DNA of 64,000 nt, from the NCBI GenBank assembly GCA_910575155.1, contig CAJTDX010000005.1:1-64000 (forward strand), given 5' to 3'. Shown here piece after piece: positions 7,853-16,500 of this stretch. Numbering within the stretch: position 1 is the first letter of the stretch; every line of letters starts with the position of its first letter. The translations under genes were made by a program, and so were the position numbers. Source of the stretch: Lachnospiraceae bacterium (GTDB lineage: Bacteria > Bacillota > Clostridia > Lachnospirales > Lachnospiraceae). The notes below the pieces were generated by a model. It did not search any database, was not told the origin of the DNA, and worked only from the letters and a program-made list of their open reading frames with translations.

Positions 7853-9562
7853 ATGGAAAGTGAAAAATTTGAAAATCTGTTAAATCTGGCCCTGAACGCC
7901 ACAGAGCGGGAACGGGAAAAATCTTTGAATCTGGGCGTGGGCTATGAACCGCAGGAGAACCGCTGGGAGCTGATTGTGAAATATTCGGGAAATATTATGA
8001 GGCTCTCAGAGGAGAATCCGGACATTCGTGTGGAAGAACTCAGCAATGAATATGCGATTCTGAACGTACCAGAGTCGGCTATGGATCAGGTAGCAGACGC
8101 AGTGGAAGTGGAATATGTGGAGAAACCGAAGCGGATGTATTTTGCCGTACAGGAGGGAAAACGCGCGTCCTGCATTATGCCTTTGCAGGATGCGCGTTAT
8201 AATTTGACAGGCAGAGGGGTGATCGTTGCAATATTGGATTCTGGAATTGACTACCGTCATCCGGATTTTCGCAATGCAGATGGCAGCACCCGGATTCTGG
8301 CGCTGTTTGATGAGACGTTGGATCGGGAATTTACGGCGGAAGAAATTAATCAGGCTTTGGAGGCTGAAAATGAACAGGAAGGTTTCCGGATTGTGCCCAG
8401 CAGAGATACTTCCGGGCATGGTACGCATGTGGCGGGCATTGCCGCGGGGAATGGCAGGGCTTCCAGCGGCATAAATCGGGGCGTGGCATATGAGAGTTCC
8501 TTACTGGTGGTAAAGCTGGGAACGGCGGAGCCGAATGGATTTCCCAGAACAACACAGCTTATGCGGGGGCTGGATTTTGTGGTACGGAAAGCGCTGGAAC
8601 TTCGTATGCCAATGGCAGTCAATATCAGTTTTGGCAATAATTATGGTTCTCACAGCGGAACTGCGCTGCTGGAAAGCTACATTAATGATATGGCTAATTA
8701 CTGGAAAATTCTGATTTCAGTGGGAACAGGAAACGAAGGAGCTGCAAGAGGGCATACTTCCGGAATTCTGGCAGAAGGGCAGGATCAGGAAATTGAACTT
8801 GGGGTTGGAAATTATGAGACGACGTTGAGTCTGCAGATTTGGAAATCTTATGTAGACAGATATGATATTTTGCTGGAACATCCTTCCGGGAGCAGGATTG
8901 GCCCGGTTCGGCAAATCCAGGGGCCTCAGCGTTTTGTTATGGGCCGTACGGAGATTCTTCTTTATTATGGGGAACCCAGCCCTTATAATCTCTACCAGGA
9001 AATGTATATTGATTTTCTTCCGGCACAGTCCTATATAGACGCGGGGGTCTGGAGGGTTGTGCTGGTTCCGGAACGGATTGTACGGGGAAATTATGATCTT
9101 TGGCTTCCGGGGCAGACGGTTTTGAATCAGGGCACAGGTTTTCTCTATCCGGTGGAAGAAACTACGCTGACAATTCCTTCTACAGCAGAAAAAGTAGTTT
9201 CAGTTGGGGCTTATGACGCAAGATATAATCAGCTTGCGGAATTTTCCGGCAGAGGTTATACCAGGCAGACGAATCAGGTGAAGCCGGATCTTGCTGCGCC
9301 GGGGGTGGCAATCCGTTCCGCCGCGCCTGGCGGTACGTATGCCGTACGCAGCGGAACTTCCATGGCGACGCCTTTTGTCACAGGCAGCGCAGCGCTGTTG
9401 ATGCAATGGGGGATTGTAGAGGGGAATGATCCTTATCTTTATGGGGAGAAGGTGAAAGCGTATCTGATAAGAGGGGCAAAACATCTGCCAATTTTGCAGG
9501 AGTACCCCAATCCACAGCTTGGCTGGGGCGTGTTGTGCCTGAGGGATAGTCTGCCAGGGTGA
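7853..9562 (+). CDS. S8 (subtilisin-like) serine peptidase, Csp-like
   Basis: The 569-residue protease has the complete triad: D129 in VAILDSGID, H189 in SGHGTHVAGIAAG and S503 in SGTSMATPFVTG. An N-terminal region of about 100 residues before the catalytic domain resembles the prodomain of CspB-type germination proteases, and a long insert lies between His and Ser. There is no signal peptide. Clostridia often carry several tandem paralogues. Its last codons (GWGVLCLRDSLPG) recur twice downstream, at 10676-10716 and 13337-13378, behind a repeated mobile-element-like unit. A spore germination role is inferred from the family only. Confidence 0.88.
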   Translation: MESEKFENLLNLALNATEREREKSLNLGVGYEPQENRWELIVKYSGNIMRLSEENPDIRVEELSNEYAILNVPESAMDQVADAVEVEYVEKPKRMYFAVQEGKRASCIMPLQDARYNLTGRGVIVAILDSGIDYRHPDFRNADGSTRILALFDETLDREFTAEEINQALEAENEQEGFRIVPSRDTSGHGTHVAGIAAGNGRASSGINRGVAYESSLLVVKLGTAEPNGFPRTTQLMRGLDFVVRKALELRMPMAVNISFGNNYGSHSGTALLESYINDMANYWKILISVGTGNEGAARGHTSGILAEGQDQEIELGVGNYETTLSLQIWKSYVDRYDILLEHPSGSRIGPVRQIQGPQRFVMGRTEILLYYGEPSPYNLYQEMYIDFLPAQSYIDAGVWRVVLVPERIVRGNYDLWLPGQTVLNQGTGFLYPVEETTLTIPSTAEKVVSVGAYDARYNQLAEFSGRGYTRQTNQVKPDLAAPGVAIRSAAPGGTYAVRSGTSMATPFVTGSAALLMQWGIVEGNDPYLYGEKVKAYLIRGAKHLPILQEYPNPQLGWGVLCLRDSLPG

Positions 9563-9669
9563 AATTTCGCATATTGGATAGTAAAATATAAATATCTGTG
9601 TTAAAATAAGAATAAATTTAGTTTATTATGTAATATGGAAAATGTTAGGTTATGTATGGGAGGTGGAAT

Positions 9670-9891
9670 ATGAAACGGGAAGAGTACATTTCGGATGAGA
9701 TGGTAGTAAAGCGTGTAAATGAAGCGGTGAGAATAGAACTGGAGAAGAAGAAAGCGTTGGATGTTCCAATTGTAATATATGACAGGGAAACTCAGATTAT
9801 TTATCAGGAGAATAGCGACGGTTCTCGAGTAGAAGTAGGCAGGAGAATGAGGAGGGGACGTTACAGTGAACGTGTTACTCAAAAAGCCTGA
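9670..9891 (+). CDS. Small antitoxin-like protein paired with the zeta-type toxin
   Basis: The product is 73 residues from ATG 9670, with GGGAGGTGG immediately upstream. It is highly charged (REEYISDEMVVKRVNEAV), with a central VPIVIYDRETQIIYQ strand pair and a basic tail. The 3' end overlaps the toxin start by 26 bases, so translation is coupled. Size, order and overlap fit a type II antitoxin. I do not recognise an epsilon-antitoxin sequence, so the partner role is inferred from position. Confidence 0.6.
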   Translation: MKREEYISDEMVVKRVNEAVRIELEKKKALDVPIVIYDRETQIIYQENSDGSRVEVGRRMRRGRYSERVTQKA

Positions 9892-10471
9892 GGTGGTGCT
9901 ATTTGCCGGGCCGAACGGTTCAGGGAAAAGTACGATAACAGAATTGCTGAAACCGCCGATGGCTTATATCAATGCTGATGAAATCAAAAAGAATATCAAA
10001 TGTTCCGATTTAGAGGCAGCACAATTGGCAGAGAAGCAACGGGAAGAACACGTAGAACATATGCATGAGTTTTGCTTTGAAACCGTACTATCAACGCAGC
10101 GGAATTTAAGGCTGTTGGATAAGGCAAGGAAAAGAGGATATTTTATACGTTGTTATTATGTTCTTACTGCTGATCCGGCGATCAATGTTTGGCGGGTGAA
10201 ATCAAGAGTAGAATCTGGCGGACATGATGTACCGGAGGAGAAAATTATTAAGCGATACGACAGGGCGCTTGAACTGATAAAAGATTTAGTTCAAATCTGT
10301 GATGTTTGCCATATTTATGATAATTCAGGAAGTAAACCCTTTCGAATATTCAAAAAACGTAAGGAGGAGACATATTATGATGAATGTATGGATTGGTATT
10401 TGGAGGATATTCAGATATTGACGGGATATAATAATATGGAAAAGAAAAATTTGAACGAATATAAATTGTAA
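9866..10471 (+). CDS. Zeta-toxin-family P-loop kinase
   Basis: The 201-residue protein begins at GTG 9866 behind GAGGAGGGG. It shows a Walker A motif GPNGSGKST at residues 16-24, YINADEIKK (the Asp of the zeta/PezT active site), FETVLST, and RVESGGHDVPEEKIIKRY, the Arg-containing lid of the family. Zeta toxins phosphorylate UDP-N-acetylglucosamine; whether this member does so cannot be told. It forms a two-gene module with the small gene upstream, followed by a terminator, and is the first cargo after the S8 gene. Confidence 0.8.
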   Translation: MNVLLKKPEVVLFAGPNGSGKSTITELLKPPMAYINADEIKKNIKCSDLEAAQLAEKQREEHVEHMHEFCFETVLSTQRNLRLLDKARKRGYFIRCYYVLTADPAINVWRVKSRVESGGHDVPEEKIIKRYDRALELIKDLVQICDVCHIYDNSGSKPFRIFKKRKEETYYDECMDWYLEDIQILTGYNNMEKKNLNEYKL

Positions 10472-10503
10472 GGAACTGTTAAGTATATGGAGTCATTTGA
10501 AAG

Positions 10504-10528
10504 CCAAGGGAATAGCCCCTGGTTTTTA
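10504..10528 (+). terminator. Terminator of the toxin-antitoxin operon
   Basis: CCAAGGG and CCCCTGG pair at six of seven positions around AATAG, followed by TTTTT. Confidence 0.65.
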
Positions 10529-10540
10529 TTGGTATATTAC

Positions 10541-10675
10541 GTGACAATAATTTTCCATCAATTTCATCTTAACGTGACAATAATTTCCCATCATTCTAAC
10601 AGAGTTATGCGGGTTTGCGGACTTTTGACCTCAAAAAAAGTGAAAAAAGTTCGTGACAATTACTTGACATCAACG
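10541..10675 (+). repeat. Mobile-element-like end, copy A (three 20-bp repeats)
   Basis: Three related 20-mers of the form GTGACAATWAYTTKMCATCA occur at 10541-10560, 10574-10593 and 10653-10672. The stretch from about 10597 to 10684 is nearly identical to 13258-13345. Copy B has the same three-repeat spacing (33 and 78-79 bases). Multiple short repeats at one end are typical of transposase-binding sites in the rve/DDE group (IS21, Tn7, Tn552, Mu). No transposase gene lies nearby, so this is a solo end or remnant. Confidence 0.7.
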
Positions 10676-10716
10676 GGCTGGGGGTGTTGTGCCTATCGGA
10701 TAGTTTGCCGGGGTAG
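10676..10716 (+). pseudogene. 3' tail of an S8 peptidase gene, copy 2
   Basis: This reads G-L-G-V-L-C-L-S-D-S-L-P-G-stop, matching the last codons of the intact S8 gene (GWGVLCLRDSLPG). It differs mostly at third positions from both other copies, so it probably derives from a different paralogue. It begins exactly where repeat unit A ends. Confidence 0.7.
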
Positions 10717-11119
10717 AGGAATGTCTGTGGATTTGGGTTGAGAATAATTACAAAGCTTTGAAGATTATATTTGCATGACTGATATAGCAGAAACTAAAGC
10801 TGGAAATCTGTGTGGTGCATGGGATGTAAAAGATTGGGTCAGAAGCGGAACGATATTCTAAATCCTGGAAATATGAGAGTAGATAAACAATCTTTTATTG
10901 TATCAATCTATTATGTATGTTATATTCAAAGCGGGCAAATCTTAACCCTTTTTTCATATGTAAAAAGATGACTGGCAAATCCTTAGTCAAGCTGTTATAA
11001 GGATTACCCTTTGAGGTTTCAGCAGTAGGTTGTTCTATATGCCTGTCAGAGCATTTGCCTAATTTCAGAAAGGGGTCAAATACAAATCATGCTTCTGGTT
11101 CTGTGAAGGGGTGTGATGC
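10717..11119 (+). other. Gene-poor spacer before the HNH gene
   Basis: About 400 AT-rich bases. The only open frame is a 28-codon one at 10774-10860 (MTDIAETKAG...SGTIF) without a convincing ribosome site, possibly a gene remnant. GGCAAATC-type words recur at 10936 and 10976 but form no array. I see no promoter, hairpin or RNA gene that I can support. Confidence 0.4.
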
Positions 11120-12055
11120 ATGAAACAGATAATGGACTTAAACAAAGAAATTGCTAACCAATTATGGGTACAACAGTTTGGCAAAAAGCAAAAGGCAATT
11201 GATTATACTGGACGTGAAGTTGCAAAAGCTGCCTACAATGACAGGAACAGTAAATATGGCTGGAATGTTGATCACATTTTGCCGTTGTCAAGAGGTGGTA
11301 AAACGGCAGATCATAACCTGATTTGCTGCCATATTTTGACGAATGATGAGAAAGCGAATAAATTTCCATGTTTTAAAGCTAATGCAAAGGAATTTGAGAT
11401 TAAAAAGCGGCAGAATTACTATGAGATTGAAGCAAAAACAGATTATCCAAAGAAGGAAGAAGAGGAATTGATAAACTTTCAGGATGTTGCGCAAGGGCTT
11501 AAATGCTGGAAACAGTGTAAAGCTAATAGCAAGGGTGTTTTTGCTGGATATGTTAAGATTAGAGTAGAGACGTCTAATAAATCTGACCAGCTTCTTGAAA
11601 GATACAGGAATTTTTTGGTGGAATTATTTGGGACGGACAGTATTTTTGCTGAAGAGATTAGAACGCCTTACGTTATTGGGTATAATCGAAGTTTTGTTTT
11701 TACTGTTATAATGGGCGATGTTACAGCAAAAGAAGATATGGAAAATATTCTTGATGATTGTATTATATTAAATACATATAGTACATATTTCATAGAAAAA
11801 ACAGGATTTGAAGATATTAAAATTGTCTGTGGAATGGAATGTTATGACAATTATTTAGAAATGTCTTTGAATTGTAAAAAAGATATCTTGGAGAATCAAG
11901 TGCGTTTTATTGCTTCATTGGCGATTGATGAACTTGTGAAAATTAATACAACGGCTGAAAAGGAATTAAAAAACACCATTTCCCCAAATGGGTTTTATCC
12001 TTATGATTTTTATTTTACGAAACTTAGAAAAAATCTTGAGAAATTAATCCGGTAA
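11120..12055 (+). CDS. HNH endonuclease-domain protein with an uncharacterised C-terminal domain
   Basis: The 311-residue protein has an N-terminal HNH fold at about residues 20-90. A treble-clef-like lead-in (DYTGREVAKAAYND) is followed by NVDHILPLSRGGKTADHNL (the catalytic His in VDHI and the Asn in DHNL) and HILTNDEKANK. Residues 120-311 match no family I recognise and may bind a partner or sense infection. The start has GAAGGGGTG upstream. HNH proteins of this size in accessory islands are often restriction or defence nucleases; that role is inferred from context. Confidence 0.75.
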   Translation: MKQIMDLNKEIANQLWVQQFGKKQKAIDYTGREVAKAAYNDRNSKYGWNVDHILPLSRGGKTADHNLICCHILTNDEKANKFPCFKANAKEFEIKKRQNYYEIEAKTDYPKKEEEELINFQDVAQGLKCWKQCKANSKGVFAGYVKIRVETSNKSDQLLERYRNFLVELFGTDSIFAEEIRTPYVIGYNRSFVFTVIMGDVTAKEDMENILDDCIILNTYSTYFIEKTGFEDIKIVCGMECYDNYLEMSLNCKKDILENQVRFIASLAIDELVKINTTAEKELKNTISPNGFYPYDFYFTKLRKNLEKLIR

Positions 12056-12074
12056 TTAAGAAGGTGGCGGCGTA

Positions 12075-12206
12075 AATGGCAGTTATCACATATAATGACC
12101 AGCTAAGGCAGTTATTAGCAAATGTGGAATGCGTGCTGGCTTTTGACACGGCGGCAGATTTTTTGGGACTGACAAATGGCGGATATAGATCAGCAGCACA
12201 GATATA
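12075..12206 (+). pseudogene. AbiEi-type antitoxin, N-terminal fragment
   Basis: An ATG at 12075 behind AAGGTGGCGG opens a 43-codon frame ending in DTAADFLGLTNGGYRSAAQIY. This resembles the start of AbiEi antitoxins (a winged-helix region), which normally run past 180 residues. The frame then stops. The AbiEii-like toxin gene still follows, so the antitoxin has been truncated. The family match is short and tentative. Confidence 0.5.
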
Positions 12207-12370
12207 TTGACCTTTTAGAGCAAAATGGGGATGAACAGATTATTACGGAGAGTTTGGCAAATTATTATGACGCACACAATGAGAGTTTTGATGGACTTGA
12301 AGTGCCAGAGCATTTGAAAGCGAGGTTTGAGAAATATAAGACATGGGCGGTTGAATATTATGAAGAGTAG
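12176..12370 (+). CDS. Hypothetical 64-residue acidic protein before the AbiEii-like gene
   Basis: This frame overlaps the end of the AbiEi fragment and stops just before the next gene. It encodes an acidic, helix-prone peptide (YIDLLEQNGDEQIITESLANYY, then VPEHLKARFEKYKTWAVEYYEE). It has no clear ribosome site of its own. It may be the C-terminal remnant of the antitoxin in another frame, or a small replacement antitoxin. I cannot name a family. Confidence 0.4.
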   Translation: MADIDQQHRYIDLLEQNGDEQIITESLANYYDAHNESFDGLEVPEHLKARFEKYKTWAVEYYEE

Positions 12371-13093
12371 GTGACATGTTTGGACTTGATGGAATTTTTG
12401 TACAGAGTGATGGAAGAACTGTCAAATGCAGGTGTGCCGATTGTATTTAAAGGGACGATGGTCCTTAATCTTGCAATCATGAACAATAATCCATCAAAAG
12501 TTGAAAGAGCGACCAGAGATATAGAGGGAGATTGGATTGGTGAAATTCCATCTATGGAGGAAATGGAAATAGCGTTGAGAAACGCGGTAAAAGAAGTGGA
12601 TTCTTCCTTAGATGTTCAAGCCAACAGAACATTCGCTGAAAGAAAATCTGCCGGTTTTAGAATTATCAATGAAATGGGAGAAAAGATCGCAAGTATTGAC
12701 TTAAGCGTTAGGCAGAACCGATTTTGCAGATTTTACATTTCCTGTGTGAATGGAATATCCATTACAGGAGCAAGTTTATCCAAAATGCTGTCTGACAAAT
12801 TATATGCAATTTCAGGAGAAAGTGTATGTAGAAGAATAAAGGATGTATTGGATATTTATGTGATGTCTTTTATTACAAAAATTGATATAGATGAATTGCA
12901 TCAAATATGGACTGAAACAGGTAGGGAATTGGGGGATTTTGAAACATATAAAACTCAGATCGCCAAGTTGGGTGAAGCTTATAATAAAATGAAGGGTATA
13001 AAAAATAAACCCGATTTTCTTGATGCATACAGTCGGGTAAATGATATAATATGTAAATTGGAACATCGAAAAGAAATTGAAACTTCGATTTAG
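12371..13093 (+). CDS. AbiEii/AbiGii-like nucleotidyltransferase toxin
   Basis: The product is 240 residues (the true start may be TTG 12380 or ATG 12389; AGGTGA lies at 12369-12374). The core is PIVFKGTMVLNLAI followed by RATRDIEGDW, which fits the GS/GT...DxD pattern of the DNA-polymerase-beta-like fold in AbiEii toxins. Later ASIDLSVRQ, GASLSKMLSDKLYAIS and RIKDVLDIYVMS match the typical order of the family (third acidic residue, then the 'K..A...R.KDxxD' segment). AbiEii toxins modify nucleic acid or tRNA and act in phage abortive infection. Its antitoxin appears broken. Confidence 0.75.
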   Translation: MTCLDLMEFLYRVMEELSNAGVPIVFKGTMVLNLAIMNNNPSKVERATRDIEGDWIGEIPSMEEMEIALRNAVKEVDSSLDVQANRTFAERKSAGFRIINEMGEKIASIDLSVRQNRFCRFYISCVNGISITGASLSKMLSDKLYAISGESVCRRIKDVLDIYVMSFITKIDIDELHQIWTETGRELGDFETYKTQIAKLGEAYNKMKGIKNKPDFLDAYSRVNDIICKLEHRKEIETSI

Positions 13094-13135
13094 AAAAAAG
13101 TAAGATAAATTTTAGGATATGAGTGGGAAATATAA

Positions 13136-13170
13136 AGATGCCAGACAGATATAATGCTGGTATCTTTTTT
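13136..13170 (+). terminator. Terminator after the AbiEii-like gene
   Basis: AGATGCCAG (13136-13144) pairs with CTGGTATCT (13157-13165), with one G-U pair, followed by TTTTTT. Confidence 0.75.
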
Positions 13171-13202
13171 GTCATAAGACAAGTGGGAAAAATGAGAACA
13201 AC

Positions 13203-13336
13203 TTAGCAATAACTTCCCATCAATTTTCACTGTACTTAGCAGCTATTTTCCATCACCCTAACGGAGTTATGCGGGTTTGCGGACTTTTGACTTCTAAAAA
13301 AGTGAAAAAAGTTCGTGACAATTACTTGACATCAAC
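13203..13336 (+). repeat. Mobile-element-like end, copy B (three 20-bp repeats)
   Basis: This has the same architecture as copy A: related 20-mers at 13203-13222, 13236-13255 and 13314-13333. The part from 13258 to 13345 is almost identical to copy A, while the two outer repeats have drifted more. It ends at the same codon position of another S8 peptidase tail. Confidence 0.7.
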
Positions 13337-13378
13337 GGGCTGGGGGGTGCTATGCTTACGGGACAGCCTGCCGGGATA
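13337..13378 (+). pseudogene. 3' tail of an S8 peptidase gene, copy 3
   Basis: In one frame this reads G-W-G-V-L-C-L-R-D-S-L-P-G-stop, identical in protein to the end of the intact S8 gene but different at most third codon positions. It is what remains of a paralogous peptidase gene after interruption just before the Gly-Trp codons. Confidence 0.72.
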
Positions 13379-13524
13379 ATTTGTGTTCCAAAGAAAAATG
13401 CCATATAGATCCAGCAAAGCTCGGGATTTGAGATTTGTTGGATCTATATAGTTATTATAGGGAGTGTTGTATTTCACATATTTTTTCTATGAGATGTACG
13501 GATGGGGTAGGCAGGATATATCAT
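13379..13524 (+). other. Spacer with a long inverted repeat
   Basis: ATATAGATCC-AGCAAA (13403-13418) pairs with TTTGTT-GGATCTATAT (13434-13449), a stem of about 16 bp around a 15-base loop. No U tract follows, so it is not a clear terminator. No gene is visible here. Confidence 0.5.
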
Positions 13525-13553
13525 TAGACATATTTTGTAAACTAAAGTATAAT
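13525..13553 (+). promoter_or_regulatory. Promoter of the HD-GHKL gene
   Basis: TAGACA (13525-13530), a 17-base spacer and TATAAT (13548-13553) lie about 33 bases before the start codon. Confidence 0.55.
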
Positions 13554-13585
13554 ATTGGAAAAATAATGTGCAAAGGAGAAAGGCG

Positions 13586-16500
13586 ATGGGGTATCGGGAG
13601 AATAAAATATGGAAAAGATTAGAGGAGATCTGTGTCAATTCTAGCGAACTGGGAAACATTATAGAAATGTGTGACAGCGCTGTTGAATTGGTCAAAACAA
13701 TTAGAGATACATTTCCAGATTATACTTTACATGACGAAACGCATATTTGCAATGTAATCAACTGGATGGAACAGATTCTGGGTGACTCTGGGATTGGGAT
13801 GCTATCGGACGGAGAATGCGCCATGCTGATTTTAGCGGCATGTTATCATGATATTGGTATGTGTTATACGAAAGAACAAAGAGAAAAGGAACTAAAAAGC
13901 CACCGTTTTACAGAGTATCTTGAGAAAAATCCAAAGGAATATTTAATGGTAAAAAGGAGTAAAGAAACTGGCGAAGAGATTCCCAAAGAAATTCAAATAG
14001 AGTATTTCAGAAGGATACATTCTCAAAGAGTAGATGAATTATTACCTGAGAACTGGGAAATAAATACAGTAAGAAGAGATAAATTAGCAGCAGTTTGTAA
14101 AAGCCACGGAGAGAAGATTGAAGGTTGCAAAGACGAATTGCCGTATGATGGATTTCTGGAAACGGACCACGTTTTGTGTGCAATATTGCTGAGGCTTGCA
14201 GATGTCTTGGACTTCGATATGAGTAGGGCGCCCAATGTTTTATATGAATTTCAGAAAATAAGTACGACCGGAAATCCATCAGCAGAGACAGAATGGAAAA
14301 AGCATCAGGCATCAAATGGATTCAAGTTGATGCAGGAAAACAGAACGCTGGTCTATCGCGCTGTTTGTGAGGATATGCAAGATGAGTATACGATAATGAA
14401 TTTCTTGGATTATGTAGATGAAGAACTGGAAAACTGTAGTTTGAAATTAAAACAGTACGGCCATACAAAGTGGAAGTCGATAAATATTCCCATGAAAGCT
14501 GAAAGATATATAGAAAGGCGGGGATATCAGACCGGAGAATATCGCTTAACATTGGAAGCAGACAATGTCTTAGATTTATTGCTGGGAGACGATTTATACA
14601 GTGCGGATGTAACCTTTATCAGAGAGTTGCTGCAAAATGCATTAGATGCTGTGAGGGCAAGAAGAGCGGTGGATTACAGATGGAACTGGGAAAAAGAGAA
14701 CTACATAATAGTAAGCGATTGGAGTGACAAAGAAGAAAATCAATGGTTCAGGATAGATGATTCAGGGATTGGTATGGATGAACAGGCGATTATGAATTAT
14801 TTTCTCAGGGTTGGGCGTTCTTATTATCAGTCTGATGAGTTTAAGAAATTAAAGTATGATAATAAAAGAAATTATGATTTTACGCCCATAAGCAAGTTTG
14901 GAATTGGAATTCTTTCTTGCTTTTTGAAAGGAGACCATATGGAGGTGAGTACAAGGCGCTGCCAAAGCGGTGAGGGTATTCGTTTTTCCATAAAAGGAAC
15001 CAAAGGCTATTATAGCCTTGCAGTGGAAGAAAAGGGTGATCGGGGAACGTCTATGCCATGTGCAGATGTTGAGGAAGTGGAAAATTTTCGTCAGAGTGTC
15101 GGCACTTCTATTGCAGTCAGGATAAAGGAGCCCCTTTCAAATAATATTGGAAGCTCGCTAAAGTCATATCTATGTTATCCAGATGTTCCAGTTTATTATA
15201 AAAAAGGAGCTGAGACTTTTTCATTCCCGACCGAGCAGGAATTAATGGAGTTTGTGAGGAAAAAGAAAGAGATAAAGATTCCGCTTCCAGAGGAATTTCT
15301 CCGGGAACTCTGTGCTAAAATACCGGAAATAATCTGGGAGGAACCTCCCTATATATGTATGACATGTGTTCCACTTGATGAAATATCACAATCGCCTTTT
15401 ATAAGCGGAGCCAAGTTTACGATTGGCATCGTAGAAAAGCACAAAGAATTATGTCCGATTGTGATCGATGGGGTGAAGTTTCAGCAGGAATTAGTGATAA
15501 GGCTGAAGATTACCAAAAGTTTAATTGAAGTTCAGATGATTTGCATAATTTCCTATTTCGGCCTTGATATGATAGGAGTGGCAGATTTTGAACATCAATA
15601 TGGCGATCGCAATGATTATAAGAATTTAAATAGTCTTTTCCGGAGGATAAATTCAGATGAAGTCCATGTAGAGGCGGCTATTCCCTTTCTGGTAAATGAG
15701 GATTTAAATAAAGCCATGGAACGATTTATTCTGCCAAGATGTGATTCTGGGGCGAAATATATTGATAATAACAGAGTTGACAAAGCATATAACGGAATAT
15801 GTGTTGAAACGGCATGGGAGAATGGTTATGGATTGGAGGAAAGCTGGTTTGAGTATACAGTTCTTCTGTTGTCAGGGGAATTCCAGCCTGCTTTGGGAAT
15901 CAGCAGGGAGAATGTGCGATGGTTCCCAATGAAAGCGGCAGGTTACATAGAATTAGTGGGAAGAAAAATTCTTAGCAGCGGATTGGGCTGTCAGTATCCC
16001 TCTTATTATGGGAATATGGAATACGGCAGATTTACAGACTTGCTCGGTGATGCGGAGTTTTGTTTACAAGCTGAAAAAATATTGGAATGCAGATCTGGAG
16101 TGAGTATCAAAGATATGAAAGATAAAATGGCTTTATCATCTGGAAAAGAACAAATAGCTGTTACCGGATTTCGGGATATATTTTATGATTACGATGAACC
16201 CCGATTATATTTTCTGAAAATTTTTAAGAGAGTATTATTGCAAACAGAGTTTGAAATAAGCTGGGATTTTTATAGGAATGGAGCAGTAGGATATTTTATA
16301 ACAGGAATACGGAAAACCCCTGTCTCGGAGGCAGAAAAAGTGTTTTTGCCGATGACGTTTGTCCATTCTTTTAATAACAATACCACACTGTTAACCAATG
16401 CAGATAACATGGGCAGATGCGCATTGAACGCAGAACATCCGTTTTCAGCTTGGCTGATGAAAAATGCAGAGTTTTTAGCAACGCGATACAAATCACTTTG

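Noticed and set aside
10487-10741. 84-codon open frame spanning repeat unit A
   Set aside because: It runs through the repeated noncoding unit and the S8 tail in a wrong frame; no homology or ribosome site.
9563-13400. CRISPR array from the repeated 20-mers
   Set aside because: Only three copies per unit at irregular spacing (33 and 79 bases) and imperfect sequence; the arrangement fits transposase sites, not CRISPR.
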